A stretch of 64,000 nt of DNA from Balanoglossus misakiensis (lineage: Eukaryota > Hemichordata). Both the position numbers and the translations under genes were made by a program. The stretch is taken from positions 1,550,001 through 1,614,000 of the forward strand of contig CM082583.2 of NCBI GenBank assembly GCA_040954595.2, read 5' to 3'. The notes beneath the pieces were generated by a model. That model did not search any database, had not been told where the DNA came from, and saw nothing but the letters and a program-made list of their open reading frames with translations. Position 1 is the first letter of the stretch. Each line of letters opens with the position of its first letter. Positions 34,801 to 42,440 of the stretch are shown here, one piece after another.

Positions 34801-36402
34801 GAAATGGAGTATATGAGAGTTCTAAAGAACATATGGTGGCGCTCTTTTTTGCATGTGCCACCCACTGAAAATCTGTGATTGGCTAGATCTCCTTTTGCCA
34901 TGGTAACTATAGCTAATTTTCCATAGGTGACCGTATACCTTTAACTGGTGATATGTATGAAGATCCCATAGTTTTATTTGGTGGTCAGTTAAAGACATTG
35001 CAAGAATTTTTGTTTTCTAGATGCACATGAATGTCGTCTTGGTCTGGATGACTGTCACCCAAATGCCACTTGCAGGAATCTTGTACCAGGATATGAATGC
35101 ACTTGCAAAACTGGTTGCACTGGTGATGGAATAACTTGTACAGGTATGTAACTATCTACAACTGAAATGTCAACAGAAATATGTACAGCTAAAACGTAGA
35201 CACTACTGTTGATTTAGTATCTCTCTTGCTGCCCTTTTTCCATTAATTATGTTTGATACAAGACACTGTTTATGTTATTCACCCGGTACATGTGGATATA
35301 TAGTGAATCAACGTTCGACAGCACACAACTTCCATTCCGTTTGTAAGAAATGAATCTGCAAGTGGGTTTAGTTCTTGTCTAATACAAATGGTTCGTCAGG
35401 TAGAATAATGTGATGTGATTTTACTCTTGTGTCTAGATAAATGTGAAGGGTTCTGCTCAAACAATGCTGTTTGCATCAAGGACAGTGATGGCAATCCTGT
35501 TTGTGAATGTACTGATGAATATCAAGGTGAAACTTGCCGCCAGAGAATACCAATGCAAGTTAAAGGTGTGTATACATTTCTCTGTCTTTTAATAACTCAA
35601 GATTGAAAAACAATATTCACTAAAGTTTACACATTTGTTTGATCTACATGATTACAGTTTATGTTGTCTTGAAAATATTTGTGAAAATGGTGAAACTGCA
35701 ACATCTGCAGTATAACTAGATTTTTGGTCAACTAACCATTTTACAATAGTTAAGCATCATAATGAATGGTTGTCTTGCTTTTATCGTAGCATATCGCCCC
35801 CGTGACAAATAGAAATATTTAAACTCTTACAGATTCCTCCGTTGACACAGCTGTCATCATTGGTGGTGTTGCGGGAGGTTTAGCGGCTGTGTTAGTGCTT
35901 GGTGTAATAATGTTACTCATGTACCAACGGTAAGTTATTTAGTACTACCAGAGTAGAATCGAGACAGCTGTAGAAATGTTGCCCATCAGAAAACTGGGAA
36001 TTTACCTGTATCTTTCCATACATGCATGAGGCAACGTGAAAAATAATCACATCTGTATCGTGGAAGCAAATTTATTCAAAGAGTTCATGCATAGACCTAT
36101 TCGCGTATAGGGTAACTGCAGTGCATCATGGTATAATTTGCGTTCAACATGCATGGCGGCTAACAAGGCAAAGTCACGCGACCAGACCGCAAAGTGTCCA
36201 ACAACCACCTGCGTTATTCTACAGTAGTAACAACATCACAACAAATCCCACATTGATGATGTTCAACTATTTGACATTCAGGTGTGCTCCTGGAGGAAAG
36301 AAACATCCAGGCTGGGAAGAACAAGAGGCAACTATGGATATCCATTGGTTTGATGATACAGATGATGTTGATAGCAAGGTAGGGAAAAGTGTGGAAGATT
36401 AG
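28008..36402 (+). CDS. Receptor-like membrane protein: LamG/HYR/sushi-like/ephrin-rec-like/EGF/TM, 5' partial
   Basis: Fourteen exons join with all phases agreeing: 28008-28208, 28612-28895, 29635-29775, 30481-30576, 31597-31776, 32183-32435, 33004-33152, 33747-33908, 33985-34152, 34290-34451, 35021-35143, 35437-35565, 35833-35929 and 36282-36402. They give ~755 residues without the N-terminus. Order: LamG/pentraxin-like (~1-125), Cys-rich linker, HYR (~163-241), sushi-like (~242-301), SEA-like region with a furin-type RRKR site (~302-435), three GCC2/GCC3 ephrin-receptor-like modules (~436-599), two EGF modules (~600-683), one membrane helix and a short cytoplasmic tail. Nearly all module borders are phase-1 introns, as expected for shuffled extracellular domains. 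It probably acts at the cell surface in adhesion or ligand binding; that is inference. The module set resembles SVEP1-type proteins in a different order. The first exon needs an upstream phase-2 exon that was not found among the repeats before it. Confidence 0.88.
29236..29335. repeat. (CAT/CAC)n microsatellite
   Basis: A run of CAT and CAC triplets in intron 2 of the receptor-like gene. The poly-His and poly-Met frames across it are artefacts. Confidence 0.9.
29635..30576 (+). CDS. Exons 3-4: HYR (hyalin repeat) domain
   Basis: Exon 29635-29775 begins DKHAPEVIYCPN and holds VWQEPIFTDDVA. Exon 30481-30576 holds SWGTYQISYVASDTAGNNAQ followed by C. This is the HYR pattern of P-x-I-x-x-C-P, W-x-x-P, F-x-x-G-x-x-x-V-x-Y-x-A-x-D-x-x-G-N. 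HYR domains are extracellular, immunoglobulin-like and found in adhesion proteins. The intron falls mid-domain, in phase 1. Confidence 0.85.
30674..30863 (+). mobile_element. TA-flanked MITE (Tc1/mariner type), copy 1
   Basis: The ends CTGTAAAACGG and CCGTTTTACAG are inverted repeats flanked by TA on both sides, inside intron 4 of the receptor-like gene. At 190 bp and non-coding it is a typical mariner-type MITE. It shares internal words (TCAAAAGAGGCAACTGTGAC) with a second copy at 32727-32934. Confidence 0.75.
31080..31540. repeat. Old dispersed repeat with SINE-like tail in intron 4
   Basis: Bases 31386-31430 contain CCCTAGTGGCTAGGG and GGGTTCGTTACC, which resemble the A- and B-box words of a tRNA-derived SINE without an anticodon arm. 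A ~45-bp direct repeat follows (GACATTTGGGTAGTATTTGC at ~31437 and ~31481) and an AT-rich tail. The upstream part is repeat-like with no coding sequence. Confidence 0.4.
31597..33152 (+). CDS. Exons 5-7: sushi-like module and SEA-like region with furin-type site
   Basis: Exon 31597-31776 has cysteines in a sushi-like order (GVLCQVDCLPGYKF ... YLCHSEG ... FPGC). It starts at the second AG (31595-31596); using the AG at 31591 would bring a stop into frame. Exon 32183-32435 includes SNRRKRQAD, a good furin-type site, then QLVVQFSFTTNA. Exon 33004-33152 gives ADAAAVVIEDAVKNGPF. The two together have the feel of a SEA-type fold, but this is not certain. Confidence 0.65.
32727..32934 (-). mobile_element. 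TA-flanked MITE (Tc1/mariner type), copy 2
   Basis: The element is flanked by TA, begins CTGCAAAACG and ends TTTACAG. Read on the minus strand it matches the copy at 30674-30863, including AAAAGAGGCGACTGTTACG. It sits in intron 6 of the receptor-like gene in the opposite orientation. Confidence 0.72.
33490..33640 (+). mobile_element. Half of the 21.9-kb-type palindromic MITE
   Basis: It shares CCATTAATTATGTTTGATA, GTGGATATATAGTGAATCAA and GAGTGAAAAACT-like words with the left half of the element at 21890-22182. Only one arm is present. Located in intron 7 of the receptor-like gene. Confidence 0.6.
33747..34451 (+). CDS. Exons 8-10: three GCC2/GCC3 ephrin-receptor-like modules
   Basis: One module per exon (33747-33908, 33985-34152, 34290-34451), each phase 1-1 and 54-56 residues. 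Each carries the pattern CPxGxY ... C-x-P/A-C-x-x-G-x(Y/F): CPEGSYHDTELSQCHPCAIG, then CPMGTYRSNAELQPSCMPCP, then CPVGTYNFEFNQDACQPCP. Extracellular, cysteine-rich, with likely two disulfides each. The first departs at its end (GVTRGKRSLSILQCF), where the usual T-x-x-x-G-x-x-x-x-x-x-C is changed. Confidence 0.88.
34754..34944. mobile_element. TTAA-flanked MITE (piggyBac type)
   Basis: Sixteen-base inverted ends AGGTATACAGTCACCT and AGGTGACCGTATACCT, one mismatch apart, lie directly between two TTAA sites. The 191-bp total is non-coding. TTAA duplication is the mark of piggyBac-like elements (Kolobok also uses TTAA). It lies in intron 10 of the receptor-like gene. Confidence 0.8.
35021..35565 (+). 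CDS. Exons 11-12: two EGF-like modules
   Basis: Exon 35021-35143 encodes DDCHPNATCRNLVPGYECTC, an EGF module with the N-x-x-G-x-Y/F hydroxylation-like motif, though it starts DAHECRLGL and lacks the full calcium-binding D-x-(D/N)-E-C. Exon 35437-35565 encodes CEGFCSNNAVCIKDSDG ... CECTDEYQGETC, a second EGF module. Confidence 0.88.
35216..35350 (+). mobile_element. Second half-copy of the 21.9-kb-type MITE
   Basis: It shares CCATTAATTATGTTTGATAC, GTGGATATATAGTGAATCAA and the CATTCCGTTTGTA end with the family at 21890-22182. One arm only, in intron 11 of the receptor-like gene. Confidence 0.6.
35833..36402 (+). CDS. Exons 13-14: transmembrane helix and cytoplasmic tail
   Basis: Exon 35833-35929 encodes DSSVDTAVIIGGVAGG followed by a hydrophobic run to MLLMYQR, a single membrane helix with a small-residue-rich first half. 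Exon 14 starts at 36282 (acceptor TTCAG) or, also in frame, at 36225 (acceptor CTACAG), adding 19 residues. The tail (GGKKHPGWEEQEATMDIHWF) ends at TAG 36400-36402. The same frame stays open beyond the TAG, as listed separately. Confidence 0.8.
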
Positions 36403-36540
36403 GAAGCCTTCAGAGAAATCTATCACTACAATCCCATGTATAGTGGCGACAGTGGTAGTGCCAGTGGAAGTGAGGAATGGAGACCAAGGCCTCTTAAGAG
36501 TAGATATGAACTATTTCATGAGAGTCACGGATACAGATAA
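36403..36540 (+). other. Open continuation of the cytoplasmic tail beyond an in-frame TAG
   Basis: Directly after the TAG the same frame runs 45 codons to TAA at 36538-36540. The read-out begins EAFREIYHYNPMYSGDSG and ends YELFHESHGYR. It is hydrophilic, tyrosine-rich and protein-like, and includes possible tyrosine-based signals (YHYNPMY). Splicing cannot easily remove the TAG: the only obvious GT...AG span around it, 36379-36402, is 24 bp. It may be a nonsense allele or base-call error in a longer tail, or stop-codon readthrough. Confidence 0.55.
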
Positions 36541-38185
36541 TTCTAATGTGCCATCTCTGTGTGTACATGTATGGTATAATTCAAATGATAACTAGAATGG
36601 TTTTCATTTTGTGAGTTGACACAGTACTGTGATAAGCTTGGTATAATCCCATAAATGATAACAATAATAGTTATGCTTTGTCAGACGACAGTACTGTGAT
36701 AAGCGCACATTAAATTGGTTGGAGTGAAACAGATCTTTATTATTACACTCTTAGCAACATCTGAATGAAATGATCATAAATAATCATCTTTAAAGTATGT
36801 TGGTTATAAGGCTATATATTTTACATATTTTAAAGAATTTTCCTTAAAAATTTGTTATGACTTATTATAAGGTATTGTGTAATGAAAAAGATATGATAAT
36901 ACGAGAATTCCTAAACAACAACAAATTTTTGTTGAATTTGGAGGACAAATTTAACAGTGTACCAATTCAGCTCTCCCTTTGCATGCTGACTTGCTTCTGT
37001 ATTCATACAAGGCAGCATTTATCCTTAACTTGATCAGATAGAAGGTCTTTTCATCCAAATGCATAGATTATGAATTATTTCTCTCAATATATTCAGTGAC
37101 TACCTCCCGATGATATATATCCTCCTGAATTAGTGCTTCAAATTTTGATATTTTTCTTGATATTTTTCTTTAATTTGACTTCAACCGTCACCATTCTCCA
37201 AGACTGTAAAAGAAGGGAGATGATGATTAACTATTATCAATTTTTTTGCCCCTTGTACTGTCTTTACAACTGGCCGTATAAATCTGATATTTGTTTGGCA
37301 TGCGAATTTTGGAATATGGATGTGTATGATCACAATTATAAGATCCTCAAAATAAAAGATCCTATCATTTCATTTGGTTAATAACCAGTTCATAGGTGAA
37401 TGGAAATATAGTTACTCACTTTGAGACCTGACATGTATATATAATAATTCAAAGTATTTATTCGCATATTTTTATATTATTCATGGTGTTATAGATCAAT
37501 GGAAATTTTTCAAATTAAATTCATGTATATAAAATGTAGCAATGTAATGTCATATGTGAAACCCTTAATCTTGATATTGTAATTCATTGTAGAATATGAT
37601 TATATTGTGTTATTCACTCAACTTGTGCATGTATGTTTAAGATTCATGCAAAATTACTTTTTTATACAAACTGTTCCTTTTTGTGTTGTTCGGAGGTGAC
37701 AACTCATCAACAATGAAATAAGTTTGGGCAATTTTTGAACAAAGTCATGAAGTGGAAGTACTATAAATAAGTTTAATATCTGTTTGAGTTGTCCTGCCAG
37801 AAGTCAACATTTTTAGCTTATACAAATACTGGTGCAACTACAGAACAGTTGAAGAATTTCATCATTATATTTATGTTTTAATTACAAGTATATCAATTGT
37901 ACCTTTTCCTTATATTAAAAGCATATTTTTATTATAATATTTAACTGAGTTCTTTGTCTACTTTTTTAAACTGACAATTTGTCAGTCATTACCATAACCA
38001 TGGAGTGTATTTCACTGTGTCCAGAGATTCTTCTGTAGTTGTTATAGAAAGACATCAAACCAGGTCCAATAATCAATATTACTCAAGCTAAGCTAATTAC
38101 CAGGTCCAGGTTCAAAAAAGAAATAAGAGAAAAACTTACAATTTCAACAGGATCATCTTGAACCACTACTAAGTGGTAGTACTCG
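36541..38185 (+). other. Probable 3' UTR and AT-rich flank of the receptor-like gene
   Basis: AT-rich, with no supported coding frame. Candidate AATAAA signals occur near 37352. A short direct repeat (ACAGTACTGTGATAAGC) is seen at ~36622 and ~36690. The end of the transcript cannot be placed from sequence alone. Confidence 0.45.
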
Positions 38186-38635
38186 CACAGGGGGGCTGCA
38201 AACATGAAAGTTATAAATGGCGGAGTTCCTGCATTTTCCCCCAATAAACATTAATTGATGAACAGTCTTTGTGCTTGTTTATTTTTCTGTGTTTCCTCCA
38301 CCTGTCTTAGCAGTTGCTAATCCAGAATACAAACTATTGCATTTCCCATTAAGCACCTGCTAACGACTTAATCTGTGTGCCCCATCCACGGATTTAGTGG
38401 ATTAAGTAAACATCGGTCAGTTCTCACTTGGTAAGAGAATACCCAGTACTCGCTGACCGATGTTTACTTTATTAACTTAATCCGTGGATGGGGCACACAG
38501 ATTAAGTCGTTAGCAGGTGATTAATGGGAAATGGATAGCTTTTATTCTGGATTAGCAAATGATAAGACAGGTTGGGAAAACGCAGAATGGAACGTACTTC
38601 GCCATTTATAACTTTCATGTTTGCAGCCCCCTGTG
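38186..38635. mobile_element. Near-perfect 450-bp palindrome (MITE)
   Basis: The ends CACAGGGGGGCTGCAAACAT and its inverse, and inner arms GATTAAGTCGTTAGCAGGTG and GGATGGGGCACACAGATTAA, show that both halves are inverted copies over almost the whole length. The centre is the short unpaired stretch around 38430. GTACT occurs beside each end, a possible remnant of a target duplication. Non-coding. Confidence 0.82.
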
Positions 38636-39269
38636 GTACTAGGTGTCGGAAATGGGTAACCACACCCTTCCAGCATGCTACACCCGTTAAGACTGACCCA
38701 AAGAGACAGATTTAAGTTGAATTTGACTTAACTAACAAATTACTGTTGCAAGTCAAATCCATATTTTGACTTTATCTCTGACTGAGCGCAGCGTTGTCTG
38801 AGAGACACTCCACGTCTTCCTCTTCACAAGCAGCCCACTTCAAGTTTCAGCAACATCCATAATAGTCCTAAAGTTGAAGTGCCAGTTAAAATTAGGTTTT
38901 TGGACCAAACTGGAATAGCTGCCGAAGTTTGGTATTTCAAATGATTGTCAGGTCACCTGTTTATTATATGACTGTGAGGTTTCTAACAAAAGGGAGATGA
39001 CATACAATCACAAGTGTAAATCCAATATTGAACATTACTTAAAGGGACAAATTGTTCAAATCCTCTTTTGAGCTTATTTGGTCAATTTTGTTTGATATGA
39101 AATGTGCCTATTATGCTGTTTGACTTCTTTAAACATGCTTAAATACTGGCCAATAAATAACTCCACTATGTTTGAAATTAAACCAGATAGTACAATAATA
39201 CATTCCAAATGTCATCTGTGATAACATCATGCTTTGGACTTTTTTACTTTATATATTACATAACATGTT

Positions 39270-39450
39270 ACGGAGGGGGGAGAGAGGTGAGAAAAGGAAT
39301 GTGAGAAAGGAGAAGAAAAGCAAGAGGGCGGAAATGAGAATGTCAGGATGGAAAGGGAATGAGGGGAGGACTTTGACAGAAGGGGAGGGGAGAGACCGAA
39401 TAAGTGAAGGTGAGAGAGGAAGTGGTTAGACAGGAAGAAAGGGAAATTAA
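39270..39450. repeat. Polypurine tract, then (CCA/TCA)n
   Basis: About 180 bp of almost pure purine on the plus strand (AGGAGAAGAAAAGCAAGAGG and similar). A CAC/CAT triplet run follows at 39460-39505. Open frames on both strands here reflect composition only. Such tracts can form triplex DNA; no function is claimed. Confidence 0.7.
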
Positions 39451-39524
39451 AGCTCAATCACCACCACCACCACCACCACCACAATCATCATCATCACCAT
39501 CATTGCCATCATCATTCTGGAGGC

Positions 39525-39995
39525 ATCGTGGCCTGTATTGGCCCATGGGCATCATGGGCCAAAAAAACTGATTCAGTGTAAATGTGCATAAACCACACTT
39601 TTGTATGAACTCCTGTAACCGGTGACGCAAGTCGTGAGTGGATTTGTGGGCGTGTCGCGACCTTTTCTGTGAACGTGATGCAGAGTGATATATTGATGAC
39701 CCCCAGCCACCCCCACACCCTTTGGTAACATACTTCTTAAACTTTCTTTACATAGAATGGACTTCTCAAACCTTCCTTACCAAAGTTCTGATTAAAGATA
39801 TCTATCTTCTAGGGTACTACCAACAGCGTTTCACGTGACTGTAGACAAGCATCAAGTACCTGTACACAGACAAGGGCGTGCGCGCGTCCACAATAATTTA
39901 AAACGAATGTTTCCACCGCCGTGTGTTTTATGCACATAAACACTGAATCAGCTTTAATATTGTCCCATGATGCCCCGTGAGTTGTCAGGGTACCA
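39525..39995. mobile_element. Inverted-repeat element, diverged
   Basis: GGCATCATGGGCC...CTGATTCAGTGTAAATGTG near 39546-39590 is mirrored by GCACATAAACACTGAATCAG...CCCATGATGCC near 39930-39975. The ~330-bp centre holds no gene. It looks like an old MITE. Confidence 0.5.
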
Positions 39996-41250
39996 AACTG
40001 ACAATGCTGGAGAAAAAATGAAGTGTTGACATGCATGTTGTTGAGGGGTTTCACAATGCATGTTACGGACGCTGGTTTCTCTTAGCAATAGAGTAGAGGC
40101 GTAAGGATGGGTTGATCTTGTGATTAAGAATTTTGGCAAAGAAACAGAAATTGTGTCATTTAGTTTTGTATTAAACCCTATTCGCGTATTTTGTGTTAAA
40201 GCACGAAATACTGCAATAATGAGATACGGTAGTATTTAACACATATAATATATGATATAATATAGCTTTATCAATACCAGTGAATTTTGTGACGTCATTG
40301 CTGTACATTTTTTTATCTTTTATTTAAAACGCACAATGTTACATCAACAAATCAAAAGAAGAAACGAACTGAAAACTCACATCATAGCTTCAAAATTTAT
40401 TACACTTTCTGGATGGTTGCATGATTCCTAAGGCTTGTATACCTTCAACCTCAATGTCACGCGGGAGGATTGGTGTTGGGAATGTAACGGGGAATTAAAC
40501 TCTATCGATGGGGATAACTCGCTTGGCTAATACTGAGAGGTACCTATATGGAATCGTGCTGACGTCCAGATACATCGACACGAACACTGGGTATTTATGG
40601 TAGCAACTGAGAATATAAGAATTTAATGAAATAAACCTACTCGACCACTTGCGTTCTGAGGACAAGAAGGACACAAATAGTCCGCCATCCAAAAGACCGT
40701 TCCAGCATTTTATTTTTACCCGCCAAAAGACGCGGAGATATATTTTTAGATGAATGATCCATGCATACTCTGATTGCATAGTACTTGTCTTCCTTGTGTT
40801 CCTTAAAACAATGAATGTATTGTATTTTCTTTTCTTTTCATCAGGAATGCGATAACTTTCTTAACACTTCAAAAGTTTCTTTACTCTTCAATCACTTCTG
40901 TCTCAACTTTTAAGTTTAACTTTTACTTCCAAATCTCAGGTCACAAACTCTATAGACTGCTAAACAATTTTCTTCCTAGTGTTGTATGCGCCACTTGTGA
41001 ATTTTTGCGAGTGAGATTCACGGGCGTTTGAGCACAATTTATACAAAATATGTTTATCGCCATTAGAAAAACGTTCGCGTAGAATCAATGACGTCATGGT
41101 AAATTTTAGCTGCATGCTCCAATAGGGATGATAGGGAGACTACTTGTTGTAGAGCACCTGAAAATGTACGTATTTCGTCACTTCCTTTTCGCGAAATTTA
41201 ATTCTTAACGGCATCTTAGTTTTAAGATTTGTGATTCCTTTTTTCTTCAG
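39996..41250. other. AT-rich stretch with no supported gene
   Basis: It includes an open frame of 94 codons on the minus strand (40779-40495) without a recognisable domain, start context or splice sites. Otherwise nothing beyond AT-rich sequence is seen. Confidence 0.4.
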
Positions 41251-41256
41251 TTGTAC

Positions 41257-41563
41257 ATTTGCATCACGGGATACTTCTTTGTAGACTATCGAACCTTGGC
41301 ATCTCAGACACAGTACTAACATGGTTTACATCTTACCTTCAATATAGATATCAAACTGTAATCATCGAAAACACTGCAAGTTCACAGTCACCTCTCGTAT
41401 ACGGGGTGCCACTGCCCCTCTGTTGTTCACCATTTATATAGCCCCACTTTATAGTAAACCGATTCGTCCCCACATCCTACAATTTCATCAGTACGCCGAT
41501 GATAACCAGCGATACCTCGCCTTTTCCCATCAAGATTCAACCTCTGACGTTCCTGTCTTCTAA
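41257..41563 (+). pseudogene. LINE reverse-transcriptase fragment
   Basis: The first frame reads HHGILLCRLSNLGISDTVLT, WFTSYLQYR and SSQSPLVYGVP, typical of the palm and fingers region of non-LTR retrotransposon RT. A frameshift near 41415 with a small deletion in the VPQG-type motif leads into PLLFTIYIAPLYSK, then HQYADD, the catalytic box, at 41489-41503. The frame ends with TAA at ~41561. Both ends of the element are missing. The closest type is the Jockey/CR1/L2 side of LINEs, inferred from motif wording only. Confidence 0.75.
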
Positions 41564-41934
41564 GGATTGTTGAACTTTAATTCATGCAGTTTGTTGTTAC
41601 GGCCGGTCGTCCTCCGGACGTTTACCTCATTGGCTTCTGTGGGGAATCAGCCACGTCCGAAAGCTGACGGCGTACATTCTCTCCATCTCCTTCTCCACCC
41701 AACATATTCATAAAGTCCGAGAGAGGTACCCGGCAGATCGTAAACCTTTCGTAGACAGAGACTTGCAAGAAGTTTTCCGAGTAACACAAAGTTCTGGTTT
41801 ATTACTGGTCACACGTAAGAATTACACGACTCGATCCATGCTCGTTGACTCCCATCACGGATCTCCGGTGATAAATGTGTGATCTCAAATTTCACCACAC
41901 CTTATTAATACGTTAGTCAAGTATTAAGTCATAA
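41564..41934. other. Unassigned sequence next to the LTR-like copy
   Basis: It contains TGTTACGGCCGG at ~41594, which could be another LTR start, but no matching end is found. No coding frame is supported. Confidence 0.35.
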
Positions 41935-42440
41935 AAGGAACACGTCATCTTGATATTTCTTAAACATGAACTTAGCGCGTGATATCTCTATCTCGTTCTG
42001 ACATGTATCAATTACACAATCTTGTTTACTCTGGGTCAAGTACCAATGTCAATACTGGACTAAAACCATATAAGTGAATGACTTCTTACGTAATCATAAA
42101 CAAGATCTATGATCGTTAAAACTCAATCGTGACACTTGTATTACCGCTGGTTTCTCATGATTGTTCATGCATCGGGGAATCTGTAGCGATGAGGTAACGG
42201 GCTCTGACGAGAACCGTGATCCACGGAGAAACGTATCTGATTTACGTTCATTTATTGTCCGGAATTATTATAGTACATCAAATACGCCCAGTAAAGTACA
42301 TGAGGAAGGGAACGAGCTCAGTAGCCTGAGGTACTCCCATCTCCCGTTAGATTATTCTCCCCTAACTTTGGAAACAAAGTTCTCTTATAATTACTTTTCT
42401 CAAGGCGTGGTTAACCATGTAAAATATCACAAATACATGT
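41935..42440 (-). mobile_element. Inverted copy of the left-edge LTR sequence plus flank
   Basis: Bases 42131-42440 match positions ~545-825 in reverse orientation (an open frame here parallels the one at 796-326). Bases 41935-42130 match 15957-16142 in the foldback core, also reversed. The similarity stops at 42440, where an 86-bp satellite begins, so the copy is truncated by or at the satellite. Confidence 0.7.

Noticed and set aside
36379-36402. A 24-bp intron removing the TAG in the receptor-like gene
   Set aside because: The GT...AG span is far below the minimum animal intron length and lacks a branch or pyrimidine region.
40495-40779. 94-residue minus frame
   Set aside because: No recognisable domain, compositional change or splice signal.
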